From the NCBI GenBank assembly GCA_013399305.1, contig VXAI01000178.1, positions 683,953 to 747,952 of the forward strand: a stretch of 64,000 bases of DNA, read 5' to 3'. The notes beneath the pieces were generated by a model that did not search any database, had not been told where the DNA came from, and saw nothing but the letters and a program-made list of their open reading frames with translations. Every line of letters begins with the position of its first letter. The stretch's first letter is position 1. Both the position numbers and the translations under genes were made by a program. Positions 49,206 to 62,241 of this stretch are shown here, piece after piece. The DNA is from Rostratula benghalensis. Taxonomy: Eukaryota > Chordata > Aves > Charadriiformes > Rostratulidae.

Positions 49206-52200
49206 CTGGACAAAAATTGGCTTAAATTTTCTCAGGTGACTAAGGTTTGCGGTGTCCAATTTGACATACATTAAAGTGGTCTTGTGCTTGCTTGATTGCT
49301 TCAACACCAAGGCTTGCCAGGGGACCTTAAGCAAATTGATTGTCCTTTTTCTTTGAATAAGAAAAAGGATTTTTGCCACAGAGGGCATGGAACTCTAATA
49401 AAACCCAAATTATTGTCTAGGAGGCATTTCTTGCAGTTCAGGACAACTGACATATTCTCTTGAGTGAATTTTTGAAAGATGCCAGGCTCAGAGAGGAACA
49501 GTTTTCTTGCACCAGCACAAAATTAATTTTCACTGGTTTTTATTTTTCTCACAGGAAGTAAACCTTCTTTCATGAAGTAAACCTTCTTTTAGTCAAATGA
49601 CTGCTAAGAACTGTAAATATAATTAATTCCATTTCAGACAAATTAGGAGGGCCTGGTTGCTGAGCTTTTTCCCTGTCTTGCTGGTTTCCAAACACAGGCA
49701 GATGCTATAGTTGATCATAAGAAGACAAAGCCACCATAATCAGGTTCAACTAAATCCCTGATTTTTTTACAGTCTGGGGTATTAACTACTAAAACAATTC
49801 CACCAAGGGGTCAGTGGGGTTTGCTTCATCAAATGCTTTGAAATCAATGTCAAATGACCTTCTTAATGTAGTGACCCAGCCCAGACAGAATTTTTTTGAG
49901 GCATTGCACAGATGTTGAGGGAAATTCTGTGGTCTGAACTATCTTACATCCTTATTAGCAAGTATAATGGCTGCTGCTCTGTAATAGCTCCCCTCCCACT
50001 TCCTACTCATTAAAGGTTAGTGAGTATGTAAGTCAACATAGCACTTTTATTATGATGACCCCTTCTAAGGTGTGCAGTGAATACCCAAACTAGATTAAGA
50101 TGGCATCTTAGAGGTAGCAGGCAAAAGGAAACCCTTCCCTCCTGGACACAGAAGAAAGTGATTCCCCATTATTTACCAAAAAATAAGACAGGAGTTGGCT
50201 GAAATCCTTGTTTTTCATCTGTCACTCCCATTTTATCTCAACAGCTGCATGGGGGGGATTCATGGTTTTTTGGAGGCTATGTAGATAATTTTTTTTTTTT
50301 TTTTTTTATTCCCCTTTCACTTTTCTTTAGTGCATTTGCTTGCTTCGTAGCTTTTCTCACCTCTTCTCCTCTTTCCCCCGGCCCCCACTTCTGCCATTCA
50401 CTTTCGTGTTCCTGCGCCCTAACAGTAAATTAGTCACCCACTGCCAAAGGCAACACACATCACCCCGTGACGGCTCCTTCTGTTTCCACCCGTGACCTTT
50501 AGAAACAAAATAGCCAAATGCAAACATGAAGAGATAAGGGCTCATTTTGAACACAGCATTTTTATTTGCTTCAGGTGTGATTTATAAAGCTGTCACTGAG
50601 TCCTGTTGGCAGCTGCAGATGCAGTAGGAAAAGTTGTTTCTAGATTCTGCTCGGTGATGGGAAGTGATTTAACTCTTTGGCTGCAACAGGAGGTGTGTGA
50701 AAGGCACTTTTTTGGGCTTCCTTCTTGAAGGGGTGCAAAAGAAGGCTTCAAATCCAGATGTTGATAGATGGGGAGGTCCCACAGTAAATCTGATTGTGGA
50801 GTGGGGAGGATTATCAGCAATCTGGGAAACAAGAGGCCGTATGAGTCTGGCAAAATGAGTTTGTAACACCAGTTCAAAGGATGCTTCCTCCATCTCTCTT
50901 TTAATAATTTGCTCATTTATGGATGGTGTAGCAATACTGCAGCTTGATTTCTGGCTGTCCCTACCTACAAGTACAAGCCAGGCTCATACTCCCTGTAGTA
51001 CCCATGCTTTCCTGGCATGTAGAGTAAGGTTATTGCTGAAGTGGCAGAGGACAGTAGGGAAAAGCAAAACTGCTCTGCTCTGCTCTGCTCCCTCCTTTTG
51101 CCTACATGTGAGCCCTTGGAAACAGCCTAGTTGCTACTTCCTTGAATGGGAAAACTGAAGAGAGTGGACATGACTCTCCAGGGACCTCTCTCTGCAGGAG
51201 TAGAAAGGCCGAGATACTTGGGCTTTCCTACCAGATCTATCCAACCTCCATTTTCAAACTCTCCTTCCCCAAATCAGGAGCTACCTGGCCCAGGCTCCTC
51301 ATCCCAGCATGTCAAACCTCAGTGTTGCCTCAGCTGCTGAGAAACTAAACCACACTTGCTGAACCAGACAGACATATCCAACTCCTAGGCAGAGGACATC
51401 ACTCAGGGGATCCACCAGATGCCAAGCAGGCCATTTATCCCAGAGTCCCAAACCTCACATCAGGAGCAGAGCACGCAGCTTCTTCCATCCCCTTAATAAT
51501 TTGCTTGGAATATTTCCATCAGTTCCTCTTAGCTTCTTTTCCCACACCATTTTCACAAGTGCATACAGTTCTTCTCATCCTTGTGAGCGATGCCAAAGAG
51601 CCTTGTGACACCACCCCAAAGGGCAGGCTTATTGTTTCTCACTCCCCCACCCACTTCTTACCATTCATTTCAGGACAGAGGAGTGGCTGTAGGTAGAAAG
51701 TGGCCTTTAGTTTGTTTTTACAGACATTATTACACTGTCAAGGCGAGGTGTAAGGCAAGGTTGTTGAAGAAAGGGATTTGACAAGTGCATTTATTTTAAC
51801 AGGCAACACAATTCAGTCCATTTAAAAACAAGGCAGGTTTGTAAATGCTTCTGGGAATCAGCCTTGCAAATGCTGGTGTCCATAGGCTCTCTAAAGTGTA
51901 ATTAAGGCAGGAGTTGATTGACTGAAGAAAAATAGAATGTCAGCAATGAAGGCAATTATAGAAAACAGCAGCTCCTTTGCATTACTGTTCTGTTTAGTGT
52001 TCAAGCTTGGAAACTTCCTGAAGGAGAGGTCCTGTGGCCAAACCACTCTGAAATCAACAGTAAAATCCCTCATTGGCTTTACCACAGCCAAGATCTAAGC
52101 CCCAAAATAAAATCAGTGCCAGGGAAGGTTATGATGACACTGTTTTTCAAAGGTTGCCCTTAGATGATTCTCTAGATTACAGTGAGAGTCCATAAATTGG

Positions 52201-53134
52201 AGCACCCCCAAAATGGTCTGTATTATCCCAGATGAACTTGGATAATTCAGATCTGATATCTGCCTGAGAGTCATCCTGTGTAAGCCTCACTCACATCAAC
52301 TCCCCAGTTCAAGATGCCCCAGTCGAGCTTGCTTTGCATGTCTTTGTACCATGCTCCATCTTCTCTCACTCTTCAGGATGCCACCCACAGCACTTGGCAA
52401 GCATGTTCACCCAAATGGACGTAGATCACAGTTTCCCCTTCTTCCCTCTGTCTTCTTCACAAATTGAATGACTCCTCTCTACAACCTCAGAGTGTGGCCA
52501 TTCCTTTAGCACATAACCTCTTGTGCCAAGCTCTCACCCGTAATTTGACCCATGATGTGCTCTCTTAACTCAGTGAACATACTGCAAGGGTCCACACACC
52601 ATGTGCAGAATGTGTCTTCCAGCTTAGACAAAGCTCCCAGAGAACACTTTTGCTCTAGAGATCTGGCAGGCACACACCTGACCCCAGCTGAAGCCTGTAG
52701 CCAGCTTGCCTCAAAACCTCCCTGAAAAAATAAATAAGAGGCTCTCTCCAAATTCATTAAGAGAAAAGTGCTCCTAATGTGTTTATTGACAGTGGCTTTT
52801 TTCCCTTCCAGATTGGGTTGGAAGGAACTTCTGTCTCTGGAACCTGACCAGTGTCTGAGACACAACATTAGAAACGCAGCTGGGCAACTCTAAATATCAT
52901 GTCTTGGACCTCTCTCTTTCATTTTCTTTTTAGTTCCCTCTCTTTCCCCTCAGAAAAGCACTACACAGACCATATTGTTTTCCACAGTTTGGTGCAGGCA
53001 CACCAAATGAAATGCACACAGTTATGCATTTGGAGAGGGGAGAGAATCACAGAAGTTGCCAATGGTCTTGAGTATTGAACTGTATCATAAATACTTCTCA
53101 AAAAACTGGAAAGGAAATCGTTACCATCAGCCTT
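49206..53134. other. Non-genic stretch, unique sequence
   Basis: No gene recognised. It contains a T run of about 18 at 50289-50307 and a short (TGCTC)4 tract at 51071-51090. A 120-codon minus-strand frame (52506-52868) has no recognisable motif. Confidence 0.5.
49555..49589. repeat. 19-bp tandem doublet
   Basis: The 16-base string 'gaagtaaaccttcttt' occurs at 49555 and again exactly 19 bases later. A small local duplication with perfect identity over 16 bases. Confidence 0.85.
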
Positions 53135-53225
53135 AATTTATAGATGGTGAAATGGAGGCCCAGGAATGAAAAATGAATCACTGAAGACCTGAAGACCATT
53201 CAGCAGGTTCATGGCAAATACAGAG
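53135..53225 (+). repeat. Probable MIR SINE fragment
   Basis: 'tttatagatggtgaaatgga' followed by 'ggcccaggaatg' mirrors the MIR phrase for 'tttacagatggggaaactgaggcccagagag'. The downstream half is too diverged to follow with certainty. Confidence 0.45.
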
Positions 53226-53307
53226 ATCTCCTGTGAGTGATCTAATAGTCACAAGACGTCACATTAGTTGTTTTGTAGAGCGTATAGAAGTTATCTATTT
53301 GAGTCGG

Positions 53308-53360
53308 GGAAAAAAAAACCAAAAAAAAAAGAAAAAACACACACACAAAAAACCCACCCA
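53308..53360. repeat. A/C-rich low-complexity tract
   Basis: A runs, a short (CA) stretch and cccacc units in series. Simple sequence with no clear unit. Confidence 0.8.
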
Positions 53361-54056
53361 CCACCAATACCACTCTTATAAGATCTTTCTTCCCACTATT
53401 TTCTTCCTAATTCCTCCTGCAGTGTCCTGTAGATCTTTGTCAGGAGGGGACTTGCAGAAGTGCCTGTACCATCCTTTACCAAAAAGAGCTTCTGGGAAAA
53501 AAGATCTCAGGGATCCATTGCTCTGCAAGACATGATGAATCCCATGTGATATTGTTGGCAGATTTCAGCAGCAGATGCACACATACTGACAGGAATTTCT
53601 GTTTTCCACTTCAATTAAGGGGCAGAAGAAAAAAGAAAAATAACCACAAGGAGCTGTTAAACCAAATTGCTAACAACCTTCAGCCCATCAGGGTTACTGA
53701 CAGCTTCCGCAAACTGTTTGCAAAAAGGGTTTCTGGTAGAAAAATAAAGCTTTAGGGCCAGGTCTGGCAAAATCTCAGTCCCCTCTGAGAGGTGCTAAAT
53801 GTCCTCAGATCCCTGTGGAGACACTTGCTAATGTTGCGAGGTTATTATGGGATAAATGAGGGCACAGTCTGGGCAACTTGCCTAACTGGGAAAGAAAAAA
53901 AAAAAAAAAATACTTTCGACACCGTGTGTGGCTCTGACCAGAAAAGCTGATCCCCAAGATCCAGCTCCAAAACCAGCATGGATGGTTACAGTCCCGATAA
54001 AGAAGAAGAATGCTTGAGTTATAGCTCCTGTGGCTGACAGTTACGTTGGTTCTTAG

Positions 54057-54314
54057 GTGCCTAAATCCACCACTGAGACACCACGAACAACCTCAGAGCT
54101 CTTTCTCAGCCTTGCTTGTGGTGAGCTGTTGCGTTTCATCCGACTGCTTGAACCCAACACTGTCCTCAAACTGCTCAGAGGACTAGCTGCAATTGAAGTA
54201 GCACAGCACTTAAAACAGGCAAGTAAAATAATCAAGGATGCCTTTCTGAGTCATGTGGTCCATTTCTTTCAACACAAACCAGTGTGCATAAACCAAATCC
54301 TGGACAGCTGCTAG
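54057..54314 (+). other. Candidate exon-like open frame (unrecognised)
   Basis: An 86-codon frame opens at GTG after 'gttcttag' (AG at 54055-54056), a fair splice acceptor, and ends at TAG 54312-54314. The predicted peptide is leucine-rich and helix-like, with stretches such as 'ELLRFIRLLEPNTVLKLL' and 'AAIEVAQHLKQASK'. A 'cacttaaaacaggcaagtaaa' site near 54220 resembles a GC-AG type donor. I do not recognise it. The opening bases 'ttaggtgcctaaat' also resemble a phrase common in old amniote repeats, so it could be repeat-derived. Length alone is not significant. Confidence 0.15.
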
Positions 54315-56194
54315 GAGGACATAAGACCAGCGTAAGCACCCCATCTCAAGAGAAAGAGTGATGGAATCATGAATTCACCTCTCCAGGGAGGATGCCAACC
54401 AGTGGCATCCAATGCCTCATAGTTTGTAATTCCTGTGATGAAGCAGAAATTTGAAGATCCCTCCAGTAATCCCATACTCCCTGAAAGTCTCAGCAATTCC
54501 TCTTCATAGATGGAGCCAAACCTGTTCTGCTGTCACAGATCTCACAATGGCTTGGTGTGGACACAGACATACAGTTGTATATACAATTACTTACATAAAG
54601 TAGTCAGTGGAGATATATATGAACATTAATGTTATATGAGACCTCATTTGGCACTGTCAGCCACAACATCCATGTAGGTCTTCTCTGGAGTAAGACAGAA
54701 AATGTTGAAACTCAAGTTTCTGAGACCTACCTGATGGCTAGCTCTCCCGTCAGTCCCACTTACTAGTTTTTTTTCCCCCAGTTTAACACAAAGCCTCCAC
54801 CATAACAGCCCCAAACATTTGCTCTTAAAATAATTGAGTTTTCCTCTGAGGGGAGAGAAACATGACAAGTTAAATGAATTAGGTAATGCTTTACCCCATA
54901 TAATTTAAGGTGCCACAGGGAGTGGAAGCACACACATCTCCTCAGCTCATGCTCGGTCTCTCCTTGTGGACCAGAGCTTGGAGATGAGATGAGGGAGGGA
55001 GGAGAGGACCCTCCCCCTTCATTTCTTGAGCTTAGAGGGGTTAGCCTAAAAAAATGGTTACCAAACACCTGGAGCAGCACCTAATTAACCAGAGTGAGAT
55101 TTTAGTTTGGCAGGGTTAGATGCTGACAAGCACCCAGGGTGCTGTGGGTCTCATTTTCTTACTACTGGGAGCAAGGGTAACGTGTTACATTGCACAGCCC
55201 TGTGGGAAACATAAATTTGGAGGGGGTTTGAAACAACAAGAACACTGATGCACAGGTTTGTTGATTGACATTCCCCTTGTGGATAGCTGGAATTAAAGTT
55301 CATTGGGCACAGTAGTGTACTAAAAGTTTTGCTGGTTTAACTGGATGTAGTTCCACTCAAGCTCATTGTGGTTTATACTGGCATGAGGGATGGCCCAAAG
55401 AGTGGTGCAAAAACACAAGCATTGCAATGCATTTCAAATCTAGAATAGGGAAAAGGTGATTTAAATAGAAACGTTAATTATGTTAAAGCCTTAGTGAATA
55501 AGTGTTTCTTCTGAGAGAAATCCAAACTCTTTTCTGTAAGGCAAGGATGGCCACACTGGTTGACAGCGGTGGAAGATCTGGTTTATTCAATTTTTGCAGG
55601 TCCTTTAAAATGGGAAAATAAGAGAACACCTCTTAGATGAGTCAGGAAATAAAAACTTGTAAGTGACAGTGTCTATGTCTAGTTTAAGAAAGCATAGTAG
55701 CTGTTCTTGTCCTGCCCATCATTATATGGAAAATACTGAGAACAAACCTATGGTGGAAAGAGATTACCACAACTCTGTTGAAAAAATTGAATAATGCTGA
55801 TTTATACTTGTAAGAGCAGTCCTGTGCTGTCTGCCAGGGGACAGAGAATCAGGTATTAACAGACCTGGAGGAATCCTTAGAAGACTAAAGGCAGAATCTT
55901 TTCCAATGATACTTTCCTTGGTTGTCCAGGAGCTTCTAAATATGCCCGACATCATTTTTTTCCTTAACTTCTGTTCTTTCCAGTAATTCCTCTCAAGACT
56001 TTCTAAGTTTACCCAAATGTGGTTCTTACAGTTGCAATATTGGCTAAGTGTTTGTTGGCTGTAATAAACACCCAGCTCAAGTGGAGATTCAGTTACCTAA
56101 AGATGGGACATTTTAAAGGTCTTAAGGTATCATTAATACCTTAAAGTATGTTTCTTCTACTTCCTGTTCAAAAAAACCCCCAACCTCCCCCCCA

Positions 56195-56225
<31 letters not shown>

Positions 56226-59200
56226 CAAAACAAAACCAAAAACAAACAAACAAAAAACAAAAACAAAAACCCCCACGTTGGTTCTCCCTTACATCTCTAT
56301 CCAATCTGCTTCTCCCACACCTGAGTTAATTTACAGGCACCTCAAGTGATACTTAATGATGGTATGCATGCAGCCAGATATAATGAGTCTTAAATTCAGC
56401 ATTGAAAACTTTGCCAAAGTCAATGAATATGGCATTAAAAGAATAGAACACATCTGCAGGATGCAGGGGCTCACACAAAGCCTCACTTCTGATGATATTT
56501 TAATTTTTGCACTTCCTTGCTCCAGCCCACTCTGTGATTTAAGTGGGATCATGAAATTCTCTTCAGTGTTGTGAAATTGTCCATAGCTGTTAACCTGTCA
56601 TCCAGGGTCTGTGGGGGGACTTCATTTTTTCACGAAACTAGTTTAGCTTCAACTTGCTGTAACATGTAAATTGAAGTAATGAGAGGAAGGGCTAACTGAT
56701 TTTCTTCAGTTACTGCAAAGCAGAGGGTTTTCATTAGGGACAAACATGATTCCACCAAAATTTCCTTCTCGAACACTTTTGTCACAGGCTGAATGGATCT
56801 TTTTAAGTGTTTGTGCCTATTGCCAGATCACCCAGTGCAACAGTATTTGTGGCCTCTTTTATCCAAGTTAAACACTGGTGAGCATATTGCAAAGCCAATA
56901 TTTATTTAGTATCTAATCAAGCTTGTTAAATTATCCAGGCCCTGCCAAGATCAGCAGTATAATTTGAGCCCCATGCTCCCCCCCCACCAAAATTCACCTG
57001 GTGCTGGGTAGGAGCTGAACACGTTGATAGGACGGCCATGGTCATTAGGATTTGGAGGTGATCATTTATCACAGCAAACGAGTAGGAGTTGTGTATTCTA
57101 TTTTCCATGCACCATTAGGCCTGGGGTGTTTGCACTTCATGGATCTCACTCTGAGTAAATACATTTGGAAAGTCGATTTCAATTGAGCTGAAGCAATTTC
57201 AGCCCAGACTTCAAGCCAACACATGATCAACCCATGTAATCTCAACGGGGACATCACAAATTGGTTTTGGGGAGGTGTTATGACTCATGTTCCAAAAGCC
57301 ACCCTCGTTTGCATGGTATTAAAGCTAAATGGGTTATTTAGGAAAGGGAAGGGCAGTCCTTTGGTGTGAAGTCCGTGCTGAGTTCAAACCAAGACTGTGT
57401 AGAAAAGCTAAAACAGGAGAAGAAACAGTGCAAAACACCATGGGAGAACTGACCAAAAGGAAGCAATAGGTTGGCAGATAAAATATTCACCCAAGTCACA
57501 ATACATTCAGTTTCAAGTAATTCACCTGACTGAGACACAGGGAGAGCCTGGGCAGGGATAATTTATGCAGAAAATGTTTGAGATCCCTAGCCAGCAGGAA
57601 AAGTCTGTTATTTGGGGAAATCTCGTGCTTCCACTGCGCTCAGAAATTTGGCTGGAAAAAGCTTCCATGAAGAGAGCTTCACCAGGACCTTTACATTCTT
57701 AAGAAAGTCTTCCATTTCAACATATCCACCTTCTCCAGGCCAAAAGTGAATTCAAAACATTCCGAAACAGTATTACCACCCTTCTCAAACAGGTACATTC
57801 AACTGTCCAATGTAGGCATGTCAAAATTTGGTGAGAAATTTCTATGAACAAAAGGTTTTTGCAAGTTAGCAAACACATATGCAGCACCATATCCAATAGG
57901 TAGGGTTGACCTTATTCTGGAAGGAGGAAAAAGTTATGAGGTTATGAGGTAGATTCTTTCTCAGAGTCTCATCCTGACATTATTTATTACAATTCTATGC
58001 TGACATTACATATTGTTCAGTGCTTTCAAACACAACAGCATTCTAAATGTGGTAGCAGTTTCCCAAGAAAAAATTCAGTTCAGAAAAGATCCAAAATTGA
58101 GTGAGCACATTGAGCTGAGTTAATTTTTTTTTTGTTGTTTTAAGGAACTTAAGTTACATTGGAATTCTCAGTCCTGAGTTCTGTCTGTGCTAGGAAGGGT
58201 GGGGGTGCTTAGAGAAAATCCTTCTGAAGTTATTTTAGCTGTGAAGGAAACCCTTGACGTTCTCTTAATTGGATGAGCTCTAGGTTTGGAGCCATATGGC
58301 TTCCCATTCTTGAGGGAAAACCCAGAGGAAATTCAGGTTCACCGAAATTGGCATTATACAGAAATAGATCACGGCAAATCATGCCCATGAGATCATTCTG
58401 TCTTCACAAGAGCAAGAAAATCACAGTGCTTTACCTTTACATGACATAGCACTGTAGGGATAGAGCTCAGGACTCTGCTGACAGCAGGCACCATCGTGTC
58501 TACACAGCACTTGTGTCAATCCAGCAATCATGTAATCATGATCTATAACGCCTGGAATTCCCACAGTCCCCAGACTCCTCTGTCTCGTTGGTGTTTCTCT
58601 GCAGGATTCCCGTGGTCTGAGAGGCGGCAGAGAGCCCAGGCATCTCCCAAAACGTACCCTGGGCTGCTCCCTCCCTGCTGATTCATGGCAGTCACTCCTA
58701 GGTGCCTCCTCAACAGCCCTCTCACGCTGGCTTATGATCAGCTGCAGGAGCCTTTATTTTCTTGTGGTCAACCACTCTCCCCTGAAAAGTCTCTGGAGGA
58801 AGCATTATATTTCCTCACTCAGGCTTTGAACTTCTGGATTAGCACTTTCTTTTGCAGCGCGAGCACTTCCTGCACAGAAGGAATTTGTTCTGCAGCCTTT
58901 GGGGAAACCTTGGGTTAACACGAATGAGTGAAATCTGACAGCGAGAGGCTGTTTTCAGTTTCCCTCATCCTAACAGCCCACAGGTTTTGCCTCCTTCCAG
59001 GCTTAAGTCCTGACTCAGGATGAGCTAAGTGCTTTGTGGAGCTCCTGCTCTACAGAAAATGCAGAGCAGCTTGAATTTCTTTCACTGAGCGTTTCATTAC
59101 CCTAAGGAATCTTGCAGTTATCTGATGAAAGAGATCAGCCATCCCAAAACACATCACTTGGGCTAAACTGCTACCTTAAATTTTTCAATTTCTGGATTAG

Positions 59201-61984
59201 AACCTCCAGATGTTATGTTGCAGCAAATGTACTTACGGTGGTGTGGGCACCCTCCATCCACAATGGAGCAGAGACTAGAAAACACTAGGTTTATACCCAA
59301 ATATTCTTCAGAGTATTTGATAAAAATATATTTTTTTACAATTCAGGTGAAATTAAGTCTTTCAAACCTTTATGCTTTCCCTTTCTTTGGTCAGAAATTA
59401 GGAGAAGAAAATAAAAAAAAAAAAAAAAGAGCTATTAATCTGCATCTGCAGGACAAGTTTTCTTTAGTCCAAAGGGAAGGGCCAAAGTAAGGAGCATGAC
59501 CCTGATAGCACAGATTAGATTTCAGCAGTTCCTCCTCTGCCTAAAACTGCTTTAAATAACGGGGTTTGAATCATGCTCTGAAGATGCAGGTTCCTCCTTG
59601 TTGGCATTAGCTCACACCCCTACCTTTCACTCCCATTCAATTATGTGGCTTTCACCTCCTTTTATTACTAGGTGGATAGATTAAATCATTGTTTTGCTGT
59701 GCACAGGGACTGTCTTAGTGTTAGATATGAGCTTATAAAACAAGCATAAATTAACTTACAGGCATTTTCTTCTTTCAAACCTGCTACTGAATGATTCTTA
59801 GAACTTATTAATTTTTGGAGGATTTAGTTAACTAATGACTGAATCTCTGGTTTTATTCTTTGCTGATATAATTTCTGCCACCTTCTCAATGGAGGAAAAT
59901 ATTTGGGCAAGAGAACAAGATATTGTCTGTGATGATATTAGTCTGCTGCAGAAATTTTCCAGTATCCAGTAAAAAAACAGTTAAAAACTGAAAAGGAACA
60001 CAAGCAAGACTGTTTTCCAAATAGCCTCTGAACTGAGCTTTCCAGGGAAAGAAATCTGGAAAAATTGAACTTATTCTGTTGGTGGGTATGTGGGTTGGGT
60101 TCCCTCTCACTGCCAATGGAGTAATTTCCTTCCTGATTCTTCGTGCTGCACCTTGAGGTACCACCATGGGATGGGCAGCTTTCTCCTGCATCGAACACCC
60201 AGTTTGGACACCTAGAGAGCCTTTGAATAAATGGGGGAAATTCTTTCCATTTTGCAGAAGAGTCCAGAAATGTCAAGGGCTGGAGTAATGAAGCTCTCAA
60301 TGTAATTGAGTTCCCAGGACACAACCAACCACCTTTACTGTGGTGTGTCCAGGTGATTTGGAAATCCTGAACTTCCCATTCTGGAACAGAGCATATAATG
60401 GGGTCCCCAGGAGTGGAAACTGAGTAGTTTTATCAAGGAATATGGCCTGGTTAATAGTTGGGATCCCACCCACATTTTAGAGAAAATTCACTGAAATTGG
60501 ACTTTTCAGTGTCTCGGGCTCTCTGAAGAAAATAATAAGAAAAAATCTACTCCATTTTAAATAAATTGGGATAGGAATAGGACAAATGTATAAAAACAAG
60601 GAGAGGGAAAAGGAGGCAACCACTTTCCAATACAAATAGTGCTATCCCAGAAACACAACCAGTGAGTGAACAGGAATGTCAGAGGATAGCTGCTCTGTGC
60701 TCTGGCCATTAATCCAGATGCCAGGTAAAGTTCAAGTCCCTGCTAAATTCAGTAGACCAGGGCAAGTCACTAATTCTCCATTGCACAACTTTCCTAAGAG
60801 ATGTCCAAGTAGACCTGCTTCTATCCCACATGTGGATTCCACCTTTGCATCTCCCACTCCCCCTCCCTTGCAGAGCAGCTGAGAGTGGGGCAAGGGGCTC
60901 TGAAGAAATGACGAGGTCACTGGAGGAAAAAAAAAAAAATAGTGGGGGGGAGAGGGGTGAGGAAAGACTCTAAAAGTGGTGATTTTCATTTCATTGGCAA
61001 CCCTTTGTGCATTTTTCTCTCTCTTTCCTCCTTCTCACACTTGCTTGTTCAGGAAATGAGGAACGACGGAATTTGTGGATTAGAATTGGCTGAGAATTTT
61101 CTGCTAACGCTTTTTTTCCTAGAAAGAGCTCCATTTCATCAAGCTACAACAATTTCCTTCAGGTTTCTAAAAAATTGCAATTAAAAATAGAAAAAAAAAA
61201 AAAAAGAAAGTTATTGGAAGTTGTTGTATACAGCTGTGAGCATCTTTGAAGAAAAAGTTTTAATTTTGCTTTGAAATTACTCTTGCTTTTACAGTCTTAT
61301 TGCTCTATTTTTATTTTGCTTTTTAAAGAGACCTAAAAGACCAAAAATACCTCTAATGACCCATTCTGAATTTTTTACAGTTTACTGGACTGAAAAAAAT
61401 TGTCAAGTTTTGACAGGAAAATTTTGAAATCCGCAGTTCTCACAGGAGAAAAGGAAGTTTCACAATCAGCCCTATTTCAATATTATGATTATTTTCTTTA
61501 TGTGTGTCTGGGGCGGGGGGGAGAGGTGTGGTGGTGGTATTTTATGGAAATCTGATTGAAAAATATGTTTGCTGGATCTAGCCACATCCTGCGTTCTTTG
61601 TCCCACAGCAAATCCAGAGTGACTTGAATAATCTTCATGGTTTTGCAGGGTGTGCTGAGATAAACAAGAGCAGAATAATTTGTCATGATATCCCTAGAAG
61701 AAAAATAAGTCTAGATGTCACATCATATTCATTTCTGAACACGTAAGGGTGTTGCTCTGGTTTAATTGCTAGACTGGTGTTGGCAAGCTCACCGACTCCT
61801 GCCTGCAAATTCTGTCAAGAGAAATGGTCACAATATTGGTTTTGAAAGTTTCTCTCCACGTTGGGAAGAACTGAGGGGGGGATCCATCCCACAGAGGGGG
61901 TGGAGGGGAGCCCACAATGGGCAAGAACATTAAGTTTAGAGTGTTCGCGGAGCAATTTGGAAGGCAACACAGGAAGATTGGGAA
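54315..61984. other. Non-genic stretch with (CAAAA)n tract
   Basis: Unique, AT-rich sequence without a recognised gene or interspersed repeat. A and T runs occur near 58121, 59417, 60928 and 61190. Open frames are short and show no domain signatures. Confidence 0.5.
56170..56275. repeat. (CAAAA)n and A/C-rich tract
   Basis: About seven perfect CAAAA units at 56201-56235 lie inside a longer A/C-rich tract. On the minus strand it yields a phenylalanine/cysteine-rich nonsense peptide. It is likely to vary in length. Confidence 0.9.
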
Positions 61985-62241
61985 TGAACAGCCTGGAGAA
62001 GAGAATGCTCTCAGTGAGACCTCATAGCGGCCTTCCAGTATCTGAAGGGGGCTTATAGGAGAGATGGGGAGGGACTTTTTACAAGGGCAGGCAGCAAGAG
62101 GGCAATGGCTTCAAAATGGAAGAGGGTAGATTTAGATGTAGATTCAGAAAGAATTTTTTCTCTCTGAGGGTGGTGAGACACTGGCACAGGTTGCCCAAAG
62201 AAGCTGTGGATGCCCCATTCCTAAAAGGGTTCAAAACTGGG
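61985..62241 (+). mobile_element. CR1 LINE fragment lacking its 3' end
   Basis: It begins at 'aacagcctggagaagagaa' and proceeds through 'ccttccagtatctgaaggg', 'cttataggagagatgggga', 'ggtggtgagacactggcaca', 'ggttgcccaaagaagctgtg' and 'gatgccccattcc', then stops after 'gggttcaaaactgggtt'. About 100 bases of 3' end, including the terminal octamer repeat, are missing. Since CR1 integrates from its 3' end, the loss must have come later. Confidence 0.9.

Noticed and set aside
48747..49388. A 213-codon minus-strand open frame, the longest in the window
   Set aside because: It runs antisense across a clear MIR copy (49070-49205), has no recognisable domain and no splice or promoter support.
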